This document shows, piece by piece, positions 8,720-19,968 of a DNA stretch of 64,000 nucleotides (the first letter of the stretch is position 1; each line of letters starts with the position of its first letter). The notes below the pieces were generated by a model, which saw only the letters and a list, made by a program, of their open reading frames with translations, did no database searches and was not told the origin of the DNA. A program made the translations under genes and the position numbers. The stretch is from Deinococcus radiopugnans ATCC 19172 (GTDB taxonomy: Bacteria; Deinococcota; Deinococci; Deinococcales; Deinococcaceae): positions 96,490 through 160,489 of the forward strand of contig NZ_VDMO01000011.1 of NCBI RefSeq assembly GCF_006335125.1, in the 5' to 3' direction.

Positions 8720-9898
8720 ATGAAAAAAGCACTGACCATCCTGTCCCTCGCCCTGCTGGGTCAAGCCAGCGCCGCCAACATCACCGTCTGGACGCACTTC
8801 GGCGGCCCCGAGTTGGACTGGCTCAAGCAGCAGGCCGCCACCTTCGACAAGAAGGGCAACAAGACCACCATCGTCAGCGTGCCGTTTGATCAGATTCCCG
8901 ACAAGCTGATCCAGAGCGCCCCCAAGGGTCAGGGGCCCGACGTGATCGTGACCCTGCCGCAGGACCGTCTGGGCCAGCTCGCGGCGGCGGGCGTGATCGA
9001 GCCGATGGACAAGTACATCACCAGCAAGACCGACTTCGACAAGACCGGGCTGCAGGCCATGACCTACCAGGGCAAGCTGTTCGGCATCCCCATGTTCGCC
9101 GAGGCCGTGGCGCTGGTGTACAACAAGAAGCTGGTGTCCAAGGCGCCCACCACCTGGGCCGAGTTCCTCAAGACCGCGCAGGCCAACACCGGCAACGGCA
9201 AGTTCGGCTTCCTGACGGACCTGTCCAACGCCTACCAGAACTACGGAGTGATCAGCGCCTACGGCGGCTACGTGTTCAAGAACACGGGCGGCACGCTGAA
9301 CACCAAGGACATCGGGCTGGCCAACGCCGGGGCCGACAAGGCCAGCGCGTTCCTGAACGACCTGCGCTACAAGTACAACCTGGTGCCTGAAGGCGTGTCC
9401 GGCGATGTGGCCAAGGGTGCCTTTACTGACGGACGGCTGGCGATGTACCTGACCGGTCCCTGGGACATGGGCGACATCAAGAAGGCGGGCATCGATTACG
9501 GCATCGTCACCTTCCCCACCCCTCCCGGCGCCACCGGCAAGTGGAGCCCCTTCGTGGGCGTGCAGGGCACCATGATCAACGCCTACAGCAAGAACAAGGT
9601 GGCGGCGGCGGGCTTTGCCAAGCAGATCAGTAGCAGCGACGCGCAGTACGCCTTCAACAAGGCCGGCGGACGCATTCCGGTCAGCCTGAGCGCGCGCACC
9701 CGGCTCAAGAGTGACCCGGTGGTGTCGGGCTTCGGCAAGGCCATCAGCGCGGGCACCCCCATGCCCAACGTGCCGGCGATGGGCGCGGTGTGGGCGCCCT
9801 GGAGCGCCGCCATCGCCCAGAGCGTGCAGAAGCCCAACCCGGACTACAAGCAGATTCTGGACAAGGCCGTGCAGGAAATTCAGGGCAACATCAAGTAA
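8720..9898 (+). CDS. malE: Maltose/maltodextrin ABC transporter substrate-binding protein
   Basis: A 392-residue periplasmic-type binding protein. The Sec signal peptide MKKALTILSLALLGQASA is cleaved before ANITVWTHFGG. Family 1 solute-binding features follow: PDVIVTLPQDRLGQLAAAG, the IPMFAEAVALVYNK segment near residue 125, a GPWDMGDIKKAG loop near residue 248, and AVWAPWSAAIAQSV at the C terminus. It binds maltose or maltodextrins and feeds MalFG. The ATG has a ribosome site, AAGGAGA, 6-7 nt upstream. A hairpin after the gene probably keeps malE mRNA more abundant than malFG. The ATPase (MalK) is not in the window. Confidence 0.94.
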   Translation: MKKALTILSLALLGQASAANITVWTHFGGPELDWLKQQAATFDKKGNKTTIVSVPFDQIPDKLIQSAPKGQGPDVIVTLPQDRLGQLAAAGVIEPMDKYITSKTDFDKTGLQAMTYQGKLFGIPMFAEAVALVYNKKLVSKAPTTWAEFLKTAQANTGNGKFGFLTDLSNAYQNYGVISAYGGYVFKNTGGTLNTKDIGLANAGADKASAFLNDLRYKYNLVPEGVSGDVAKGAFTDGRLAMYLTGPWDMGDIKKAGIDYGIVTFPTPPGATGKWSPFVGVQGTMINAYSKNKVAAAGFAKQISSSDAQYAFNKAGGRIPVSLSARTRLKSDPVVSGFGKAISAGTPMPNVPAMGAVWAPWSAAIAQSVQKPNPDYKQILDKAVQEIQGNIK

Positions 9899-9914
9899 AC
9901 ACGCTGCAGTGTTG

Positions 9915-9945
9915 AGGTGGACGGGCGAGGGCGGCCCGTCCACCT
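9915..9945 (+). terminator. Hairpin between malE and malF (terminator or attenuator)
   Basis: A perfect 12-bp stem (9915-9926 with 9934-9945) and 7-nt loop is followed by TTCTGTG. It probably ends many transcripts after malE, giving more binding protein than permease. Confidence 0.7.
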
Positions 9946-10071
9946 TTCTGTGGGCGCGTCTATAGTTGCCGTCTGTTCACCGAATCACAATGTAACGGTC
10001 TCCACCATGAATCGCCCTATGATTTCCCCCTGACCCCTTCAAAGCCTCTTTCAAAGGAGACGGCGCATCCC

Positions 10072-11480
10072 ATGACCGCGATTCCCCATCCCCCCCGTTT
10101 TGGTGTCCGCTCCAACGTTCCGCCGGAAGGGACGAAGGGCGTGCTGATTGCCGTTCTGATCCTGGCCGTGATGCTGGGCGGGGCGGTGCTGATCGGCTGG
10201 CTGCTGAGCGGGCTGACCGCCCGCATCTACCCTGAAGCGCCGCCCTACATGATCCTGATCTACGGCGTGGCCGCGCTGCTGCTGATGCTGCCGGTGGTGC
10301 TGCGGCTGTTTCCGTGGATGGTCAACTGGTATTACCTGTTCCCGGCGCTGGTGTTTCTGGCCGCCTTCACCATTTTGCCCATCGTGCTGACCGTCAATTA
10401 CGCCTTTACCAACTACAACGCGGTCAACAGCGGCAACCCGGACTCGGCGCTGCGGACCACGGCGACGATCAGCCCCGATAAACGGGTGGTGACGTTGGGC
10501 GAAACGCCGCAATCAGACAGTGTGCAGGAGTACCTGCGTTGCGATACGCCCGACTGCGCGGGCAAAACACTGGTGCTGTTTGACGATCAGGCCTCGGTGC
10601 CGTTCAAGGCCAAGATTGCCAGCGTGGACGGCCTGCAGGTCACGTTGGCCTCGCCCTTCACCGCCAACATTGAGGTGGCGCGGGCCACCCGCCTGAACAA
10701 CATCAGCTACATCGGGCTGGCGAACTTCCGCGAGATTTTCGCCAAGGCCAGCCGCGCCCTGATTCCGGTGTTCATCTGGACGGTGGTGTTCGCGTTTTCC
10801 ACCGTGACCATCAACGCCATCGCCGGGCTGGTGCTGGGCATCTTGCTGTACAACAAGAACCTCAAGGGCCGCAATGTGTACCGCACCCTGCTGTTTTTGC
10901 CGTGGGCCATTCCCGCCGTGATCAGCGTGCAGATGTGGGTGGCGCTGCTGAACCAGCAGTTCGGCATCGTGAACAAGGGGCTGGGCCTGCTGGGCTTCGC
11001 CGCCGTGCCGTGGCTGAACGATCCGTTGTGGGCCAAGGTCAGCGTGCTGGTGGTCAACCTGTGGCTGGGCTTTCCCTACATGATGACGGCCACCATCAGC
11101 GCCCTCTCGACCATCAACGAGGATCTGTACGAGGCCGCCAGCATTGACGGGGCCAGCCGCCTGCAGCAGATCTCGAACATCACGCTGCCGCTGCTGCGCA
11201 ACAGCTTCACGCCGATTCTGCTGTCGGGCTTCGCCTTCAACTTCAACAACTTCGGCATCATCTACCTGCTCACGCAGGGCGGGCCGGACCAGCAGGGCCG
11301 CGAGGCCACCGCGCGCAGCACCGACATTCTGCTGTCGTGGGGGTACAACACGGCCTTTGCCTCCAGCGGCCAGTCCAACTACTCGCTGGCCAGCGCCATC
11401 GCGCTGATCATCTTCTTCCTGACGCTCGCCATTTCGCTGGTGAACTTCAAGGCGGCTGGCGTCTTCGAGGAGGCCCGCAA

Positions 11481-11484
<4 letters not shown>
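10072..11484 (+). CDS. malF: Maltose ABC transporter permease MalF
   Basis: A 470-residue inner-membrane permease with about eight membrane segments and a large extracytoplasmic insertion (about residues 115-205) as in MalF proteins. The EAA loop that contacts the ATPase reads [23 protein letters not shown] near residue 360. It pairs with MalG to form the channel for maltodextrins delivered by MalE. The start has a ribosome site, AAAGGAGA, about 10 nt upstream. Possible -10 boxes TATAGT (9960-9965) and TATGAT (10018-10023) in the 173-bp gap could give internal transcription. The stop codon overlaps the malG GTG. Confidence 0.95.
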
Positions 11485-12872
<1,388 letters not shown>

Positions 12873-12908
12873 CCAGAGCGTTTGTCTCCTCTCCCGCCCA
12901 AGAAGAAA

Positions 12909-12933
12909 AGTCCCCGCACCTGACGCGGGGACT
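12909..12933. terminator. Bidirectional terminator between malG and pckA
   Basis: Arms 12909-12917 and 12925-12933 form a 9-bp GC-rich stem. Flanking AAGAAGAAA and CTTCTTT extend the pairing and give a T-rich tail on both strands, suiting the convergent genes. Confidence 0.75.
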
Positions 12934-12954
12934 CTTCTTTGTTGTTGAAAAGAT

Positions 12955-14547
<1,593 letters not shown>

Positions 14548-14644
14548 GAGATCAGCTCCTTAAAGAAAAAGAGGCCGCGCAGCGGCTTTGCAGGTACAGA
14601 CGCGGCTGAATTGGTGTATGGACGAACACACTAATTGTGGCCTA

Positions 14645-14656
14645 TGAAGCGGTTCC
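14645..14656. promoter_or_regulatory. LacI/CcpA-type operator, TGAAGCGGTTCC
   Basis: The site lies 98 bp upstream of the pckA start. On the minus strand it overlaps a -35-like TTGGAA that is followed after 17-19 bp by ATTAGT/TAGTGT, so binding would affect pckA transcription directly. Confidence 0.55.
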
Positions 14657-14773
14657 AACCCAACCTTTCGGGTGTCACGATGGAGGAAACAATAAGGCGG
14701 GGTGTCCAGCCTGAACAGACGCCTCTTCAAAAAGCACTTCCAGGCTGCGACGTCCGGGGCTAGGCAGAAAGAA

Positions 14774-14815
14774 GCCGTGGGGGATTGGGAGAGCGTTCTC
14801 CCAATCCCCCACGGC
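14774..14815 (-). terminator. Perfect 19-bp hairpin after the LEA-like gene
   Basis: Arms 14774-14792 and 14797-14815 match without error around a 4-nt loop. On the minus strand the hairpin is followed by TTCTTTC. It starts 20 nt after the LEA-like stop codon, so a terminator is the simplest reading. Confidence 0.7.
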
Positions 14816-14834
14816 CTCTATCCGACTTTAAGGT

Positions 14835-16214
14835 TCAGTTCGTTTTGGGCTGGGTGTCCTGAGCAGCGTCCGTCCTGGGTGCGTCGGTGGCGCTGGTCTC
14901 GGCCGGCTTGCCAGCCTGCTCCTCGGCCTGCGTGCGGGCAGTGGCCGGAGCGCCGGGAGCGGGAGACGCGCCCCAGGCAGCGCCGGCGGTACCGGCCTTG
15001 GTGGACGCCGCCGCACCGGGGGCGGGCGTCGAGGCCGGTTCCTCGATCTGTTCCAGCCACGCCGAGCCGATCAGATTGCGGGCGTTGCGGCTGAACCGGT
15101 GCAGGCTCTGGGCCGCGTCGGGACTGACCGAGGCCACGGCGTCCAGAATGGCCTTGCGCGCGGCGGGCACGCGGGCCAGCACCACGGCGCCGCCGCCCAC
15201 CAGCAGCAGTGCCGTGACCCCTGCGCCCAGGCCACCACCGCCGCTGTCACTCTTGCGGGCCAGCCGGGCCTGCTTTTCCAGGGTCTTCAGTTCCTTGCCC
15301 AGCTCTTTTTGCAGCGGCGCGATCTTCTTGCTGACGGCCTTGTCCAGCTTCTTGGCGTTCCAGTTTTTCTTGCCTGCGCTCAGTTCCTTCTCGGCCTGAC
15401 GGCGGGCGCGGCTGATGGCCTTCTCGGCGGTGCGGCGGCGGTTTTCCAGCGTGTCGCCGGTGTCACTCAGGGTGTCCTGCATCCAGCCCTGCAGGTTGCT
15501 GAGCAGCCCCAGACCACTGTCCTGCACGTCGTCCAGGGTGCTGGCGGCAGACTTGCGGACCGTCTGGACCGCCTGCTGGGCCTGCTTGCCGCGCTGCTCG
15601 GCCATCTTCTGGGCTTCCTTTTCCACGCGGGCGGCCCGCTTTTTCGCCTCCTGCTGGGCCTCGGCGGCCCGCTTCTGGGCTTCGGCAGAGAGCTCCGCCG
15701 CACGGTCCTGGGCGGCGGCGGCCAGCTGACTGCCGCGCTTCTGCACCGTTTCGGCCAGTTCGCTGCCGCGTTCCTGGGCCACCTCGGCCAGTGCGCCGCC
15801 CCGCCTCTGGGCCGTTTCGGCCAGCTCCGCCGCCCTCTCCTGAGCGGTGGAGGCCAGGTCCGCCGCCGTCTCGCGGGCGGTCTCCAGCCAGGCCTGAACC
15901 TGCGGCGCGCCCTCTTCCTGCCACGTTTCCAGGGCGCTGGCCCCGCGTCGGGACGCCTCATGGGCCAGCTGCTGGACCGACTTCTGCGCCTCGTGGGTCA
16001 GGGCCAGGGCGGTGTGCTGGGCCGTCGCGGCGGCGTCGGCCAGCGCGGGCTTGACCGTGCTTTCCAGCGTATCCTGGGCATCACTCCAGGCGTGACGGGT
16101 GCCGCCGACCAGCGAGCGGCGGACATCCTTGTTCAGGGCCAGCGCGGCCAGCCCGCCCAGCAGCAACAGGCTGCGCTTGCTGACGCCGCCGGTGGATTCG
16201 TGTTTCATGGACAT
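14835..16214 (-). CDS. LEA-like protein with eleven-residue repeats and membrane segments
   Basis: A 459-residue, Ala/Glu/Lys/Arg-rich helical protein. Residues 113-222 consist of ten consecutive 11-residue units, for example AQERAAELAET, AQERGSELAET, AQDRAAELSAE. This is the repeat length of group 3 LEA proteins and apolipoprotein-like amphipathic helices. A hydrophobic stretch near the N terminus (residues 14-27) and a clear membrane segment at about 329-350 suggest anchoring; a Pro/Ala/Thr-rich disordered tail ends the protein. LEA proteins protect membranes and proteins on drying, and Deinococcus has several. The start ATG 16214 has AAGGAG upstream. The exact function is inferred from the repeats only. 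Confidence 0.8.
   Translation of the reverse strand: MSMKHESTGGVSKRSLLLLGGLAALALNKDVRRSLVGGTRHAWSDAQDTLESTVKPALADAAATAQHTALALTHEAQKSVQQLAHEASRRGASALETWQEEGAPQVQAWLETARETAADLASTAQERAAELAETAQRRGGALAEVAQERGSELAETVQKRGSQLAAAAQDRAAELSAEAQKRAAEAQQEAKKRAARVEKEAQKMAEQRGKQAQQAVQTVRKSAASTLDDVQDSGLGLLSNLQGWMQDTLSDTGDTLENRRRTAEKAISRARRQAEKELSAGKKNWNAKKLDKAVSKKIAPLQKELGKELKTLEKQARLARKSDSGGGGLGAGVTALLLVGGGAVVLARVPAARKAILDAVASVSPDAAQSLHRFSRNARNLIGSAWLEQIEEPASTPAPGAAASTKAGTAGAAWGASPAPGAPATARTQAEEQAGKPAETSATDAPRTDAAQDTQPKTN
15549..15878 (-). repeat. 33-bp coding repeats (ten 11-residue units)
   Basis: Ten tandem 33-bp units encode residues 113-222 of the LEA-like protein. The units diverge at the DNA level but keep length exactly. 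Confidence 0.75.
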
Positions 16215-16432
16215 GTGGACTCCTTTGCGTCCGCCTCCACCTCGCGGCGGCACGGACAATACCGCCATTGTGCCGCGCGGCATGAGGGCCAACGTGGGGG
16301 AAATGTAACGGAAGATTCATGCTCGGTGAGAGGCAGACCGGCCCGCGCGTGGTCTACCGCCGCACCACGACGCGGAGGGCCAGGCGGATGCTGCCCCGCC
16401 TCACACTCGCAAACCCCCTCCCGCCAAAGCTC

Positions 16433-16438
16433 TAGACT
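16433..16438 (+). promoter_or_regulatory. Leaderless -10 box (TAGACT) of recN
   Basis: TAGACT lies 7 nt before ATG 16446. Confidence 0.6.
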
Positions 16439-16445
16439 GCGGGGG

Positions 16446-18146
16446 ATGACCCGCAAGGCCCGCGCCCCACGCGCCGAGAAAACCGTTCCCCTGTCCAGCT
16501 CGCCCACGCCGGTCCCGGCCACCGCCGCGCCGGAGGGTCCCGCCCTGGCCCGGCTGGAGGTCCGCAACCTTGCCACCATCCGTGAGCTGGAACTGGACTT
16601 CGCGGGCGGTCTGAGCGTCTTTACCGGCGAAACCGGCGCTGGCAAGAGCATCATCGTGGACGCGCTGGGGCTGCTGCTGGGGTCACGGGCCAATACAGAC
16701 CTGATCCGCACCGGAGAGAGCGATCTGCTGGTCACCGGGTTCTGGACGCACGCGGGGGACGAGCGCAGCGCCAGCCGACGCCTCGCGGCCCAGGGGCGCG
16801 GCGTGGCCCGGCTGGACGGCGAGGTGGTCAGCGTGCGCGAGTTGCAGGAGTGGGCGCAGACCCGGCTGACCATCCACTGGCAGCACAGTGCGGTCAGCCT
16901 GCTGGGGCCGGCCAACCAGCGCGCCCTGCTTGACCGGGGCCTGCCGGACCGGATGGCCGCCTACACCCACGCCTACCGCGAGTGGCACGACGCCCGCGCC
17001 CGCCTGGAGCGTCTGCGCACCGGCGAGCGCGAACGCGCCCGGCAACTGGACCTGCTGACCTTCCAGGCGCGCGAGATCGCCGAGGTGGCCCCGCAGCCCG
17101 GCGAAGAAGAGCCGTTGCAGGCCGAACTGAACCGGCTGGCGAATCTGGAGACCATCGCCCAGAGCGCGGCGGGGGCGCTGACCCTGATCTCGGACGGTGA
17201 GGAGAATGCGCTGGGTTTTCTGGGTGAGGCCGTCCGTGCGTTGAACGCCAGCGCCCGCTACGACGACGCCAGCGCGGCCCTGCAACAGGAACTGCGTGCG
17301 GCCCTGGACAGCCTGCAGGCTGTGTCCGGCGAGCTGCGTGCCGTGGCCGAGGACGGCGCGGCGGACCCCGAGGAACTGGCCCGCGTGGAGGGCCGGCTGG
17401 GCGCGCTGGGCCGGTTGCGGACCAAGTACGGCCCCACGCTGGACGACGTGCTTCAGTTTCAGGCCGGGGTGGAGCAGGAACTGAGCGCCCTGAACCGCGA
17501 CGAGCAGGATGCCGGCACCCTGGACGCCGACGTGGCGGCGCTGATGGACGAGGTGCGCCGGGCCGGGGCCGCGCTGGACGCCGCGCGAACGGAGCGTGCT
17601 GGCCCGCTGGCCGCCGACCTGCTGGCCGTGATCCGCGAACTGGGCATGCCGCACGCCCGCCTGGAATTCCAGCTGTCGCCGCTGGCCGAACCGGCCACCT
17701 ACGGCCTGAGCGACGTGACCATCGGATTTACCGCCAACCCCGGCGAGGACCTGGCCCCGCTGTCGGACGTGGCCTCGGGCGGCGAACTGTCGCGCGTGAT
17801 GTTGGCGATCAGCACGGTGCTGGGCGCCGACACCCCCGCCGTGGTGTTCGACGAGGTCGACGCCGGCATCGGCGGCGGCGCGGCGCTGGCGGTGGCCGAG
17901 CAGCTGTGGCGCCTGGCCCGCAGCCGTCAGGTGATGGTGGTGACCCACCTGGCGCAGATCGCCGCCCGCGCGGACCATCATTTCAAGGTGGAAAAGGCCG
18001 TGGAGGGCGGGCGCACTGTCAGCCGGGTGCGGCCCCTGTCGCCCGACGAACGCTTGGAGGAAATCGCCCGCATGCTGGGCGGCAATACCTCCGAGGCCGC
18101 GCTGGGGCACGCGCGAGAACTCCTGGTGGGCGGGGCAGACGACTAA
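16446..18146 (+). CDS. recN: DNA repair protein RecN
   Basis: A 566-residue SMC-like ATPase. After a 30-residue Pro/Ala-rich N-terminal extension come Walker A GETGAGKS (61-68), a long central coiled-coil (about 160-400), the ABC signature SGGELSRV (444-451) and Walker B VVFDEVDAG (466-474). RecN is recruited early to double-strand breaks and helps tether ends, a key step in Deinococcus genome reassembly. A far longer open frame runs upstream, but the TAGACT box sets the start at ATG 16446. It diverges from the LEA-like gene. Confidence 0.97.
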   Translation: MTRKARAPRAEKTVPLSSSPTPVPATAAPEGPALARLEVRNLATIRELELDFAGGLSVFTGETGAGKSIIVDALGLLLGSRANTDLIRTGESDLLVTGFWTHAGDERSASRRLAAQGRGVARLDGEVVSVRELQEWAQTRLTIHWQHSAVSLLGPANQRALLDRGLPDRMAAYTHAYREWHDARARLERLRTGERERARQLDLLTFQAREIAEVAPQPGEEEPLQAELNRLANLETIAQSAAGALTLISDGEENALGFLGEAVRALNASARYDDASAALQQELRAALDSLQAVSGELRAVAEDGAADPEELARVEGRLGALGRLRTKYGPTLDDVLQFQAGVEQELSALNRDEQDAGTLDADVAALMDEVRRAGAALDAARTERAGPLAADLLAVIRELGMPHARLEFQLSPLAEPATYGLSDVTIGFTANPGEDLAPLSDVASGGELSRVMLAISTVLGADTPAVVFDEVDAGIGGGAALAVAEQLWRLARSRQVMVVTHLAQIAARADHHFKVEKAVEGGRTVSRVRPLSPDERLEEIARMLGGNTSEAALGHARELLVGGADD

Positions 18147-18210
18147 GGCCCCTCGGCGCGCATGTGCGTTTGCCCAAGGCCGGATTCAGGGTGTCATCAG
18201 GCACGCTGCC

Positions 18211-18216
18211 TAAGCT
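18211..18216 (+). promoter_or_regulatory. Leaderless -10 box (TAAGCT) of the PrcB-domain lipoprotein
   Basis: TAAGCT lies 6 nt before ATG 18223. Confidence 0.55.
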
Positions 18217-18222
18217 GAAAGG

Positions 18223-19305
18223 ATGAAGAAATCCCTCCTGCCCGTCTTTCTCCTGAGCGCGGGCCTGTTCAGCGCCTGCACCATGACCGGCCCCGGCAAC
18301 CTGAAGGTTCACGAGGCGCTGCTGTACGGCGGGGCGCAGGAACGCATCGTGTGGGTGTACGGGTCATTGACCGGGGGAACGGCGGGCAGCCTGAAGCTGG
18401 GAGGTCAGACCGTGGAACTGCGCCCGCAGGTTGAGGACACGGTGGCCACGCCCGGCAGCCTGAGCGTGGATGGCAAGGCCACCTACCGCCAACCCACCGC
18501 AGCCATCACCGCGCCGCTGAACGTCACCCGCCGCTCAAACGGCTCTTTCGAGGTGGTCTCTCCTGGCGGCCTGAGCGCCGTGTACTACACCGACGGGCAG
18601 ACCTGGAGCAAGTTGAGCGGCCTGAACGGCACGGTGGGGGCCAGCGCGGTTGGCGGCCTGCAGAGCGCGGGCCAGCTGACCGCTGAAGAAGCGGGGGTCC
18701 TGAGCCGGGCGCTGCTGGGCCAGGGACCGCTGGCGGTGGGTGTGCTGGCCGACGTTCCGGGGGCCGACGCCCCGCTGACCGTGGAGCCCACGCCCACCGA
18801 GTACCGCCGCACCGCGCTGTACGTGCTGCCAAAGGTCGCCACAGTTGCGGCGGACCTGCCGCCGTCCGCCGGCATCCTGAAGCCTGCCCCGTCGCCGTCC
18901 GCCCCGTTGCCCACAGGAGCCCGCGTGAACTTCACTGAACTCGCCAGCGGCACCCAGTCAGGCGTCACCGAAGCCACCGTCACGGTGGCCACCACGCCCG
19001 CCGCCGCCGCCACCCTGTACGCGCAGGCGTACTCGCGCCAGACCGGCGCCCCCACCGCCCCGGACCCAGGCGGCGCCACGCTGGTGGGCGTGTTCCTGGG
19101 GCAGCGCTCCACCGGAGGCTACGGCGTAACCGTCACCGGGGCCAGCGCATCGGGCGGCACCCTGACCCTGGTGGCCCAGGTGCGGGCGCCCAAGCCAGGG
19201 GGCATCACCACCCAGGCGATCACCAGCCCGTGGACCATCGTGCGGGTGGAAGGTCAGTACCAGAACGTGCAGGTGGTGGACGAGGCGGGCCAGCCGCTGC
19301 GCTGA
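18223..19305 (+). CDS. Lipoprotein with a C-terminal PrcB-like domain
   Basis: A 360-residue protein with a lipoprotein signal (MKKSLLPVFLLSAGLFSAC, Cys19). The middle is a low-complexity Pro/Ala linker (about residues 215-235). The C-terminal 120 residues resemble the PrcB protease-complex subunit domain: LVGVFLGQRSTGGYGVTVTG, then VAQVRAPKPGG and a final PWTIVRVEG. In spirochaetes PrcB partners a surface protease; here no protease gene is adjacent, so the role is open. It is probably anchored on the outer face of the membrane. Confidence 0.75.
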   Translation: MKKSLLPVFLLSAGLFSACTMTGPGNLKVHEALLYGGAQERIVWVYGSLTGGTAGSLKLGGQTVELRPQVEDTVATPGSLSVDGKATYRQPTAAITAPLNVTRRSNGSFEVVSPGGLSAVYYTDGQTWSKLSGLNGTVGASAVGGLQSAGQLTAEEAGVLSRALLGQGPLAVGVLADVPGADAPLTVEPTPTEYRRTALYVLPKVATVAADLPPSAGILKPAPSPSAPLPTGARVNFTELASGTQSGVTEATVTVATTPAAAATLYAQAYSRQTGAPTAPDPGGATLVGVFLGQRSTGGYGVTVTGASASGGTLTLVAQVRAPKPGGITTQAITSPWTIVRVEGQYQNVQVVDEAGQPLR

Positions 19306-19368
19306 GCCGTTGTTGCTCCACTCTTCCAGGCGGACAAGTTCAGGCGTGCGAGGCTGACGGTCCCCGGG

Positions 19369-19803
19369 TCAGCCCCGCCGTCTGCCCGGCACGCGGGGAG
19401 TCGGGGCCAACACCGCCCCGCTGCGGTCCTGAAGCGCCGGGAAACCGGGACCGCCCAGCAGAACCGCCAGACTGCCTGCCAGCAGCAGCAGCGGCACTTC
19501 CACGGCGATGAACTCGGGCCGGCTGCTGATCAGCTGCGCCAGGGCCACCCCGGCAGTCATCACGGCCAGCACCCCGGCCAGCCCGCGGGCGCCCAGACCC
19601 AGGACCAGCAGCGGGCCGCCCACCAGCTCCAGCACCGCCATCAGCGGCGCGAACAGCAGGGGCAGGGGCACGCCTGCCATGCCGTAGGCGGCGGTCACAT
19701 TGCCCAGGCCCAGTTCAAAGATTTTATGGAAACCGTGCCACGCGAAGACGGCCCCCACCGCCACGCGGACCAGGGCCAGGGCCAGTTGAGGCTGGGGCCG
19801 CAT
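19369..19803 (-). CDS. DoxX-family membrane protein
   Basis: A 144-residue protein with four predicted membrane segments. It has the DoxX pattern LVRVAVGAVFAWHGFHKIF in the first segment and PLLFAPLMAVLELVGGPLLVLG in the second. DoxX-like proteins occur in redox and thiol-stress complexes, but many are uncharacterised. ATG 19803 is chosen because a TACACT box lies 7 nt upstream; the 8-residue extension to 19827 would cross the box. Confidence 0.85.
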   Translation of the reverse strand: MRPQPQLALALVRVAVGAVFAWHGFHKIFELGLGNVTAAYGMAGVPLPLLFAPLMAVLELVGGPLLVLGLGARGLAGVLAVMTAGVALAQLISSRPEFIAVEVPLLLLAGSLAVLLGGPGFPALQDRSGAVLAPTPRVPGRRRG

Positions 19804-19810
19804 GGAAGCC

Positions 19811-19816
19811 AGTGTA
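19811..19816 (-). promoter_or_regulatory. Leaderless -10 box (TACACT) of the DoxX gene
   Basis: On the minus strand TACACT ends 7 nt before ATG 19803. Confidence 0.55.
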
Positions 19817-19955
19817 ACGCGCCGCACATTGGGCTGGATGAACGGGCCGGATGAATTGGGAAAAAGCCCGCTGTCCTGATGTCTGGCCCTTTAGACACCC
19901 TTTCACTGATCCCCTCTCTCCGCACCGGCCCACAGAAGTGGGGGTCCAAGCCGCC

Positions 19956-19961
19956 TAGAAT
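19956..19961 (+). promoter_or_regulatory. Leaderless -10 box (TAGAAT) of recF
   Basis: TAGAAT lies 7 nt before GTG 19969. The in-frame ATG at 19960 overlaps the box itself, so GTG is preferred. Confidence 0.6.
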
Positions 19962-19968
19962 GGACCCT

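Noticed and set aside
14774..14815. End of an insertion sequence or phage attachment site
   Set aside because: There is no transposase or integrase, no target duplication, and the position after a stop codon fits a terminator.
15099..16445. Upstream extension of the recN open frame (about 450 codons)
   Set aside because: It runs antisense through the LEA-like gene and across the recN promoter, and RecN homologues begin near ATG 16446.
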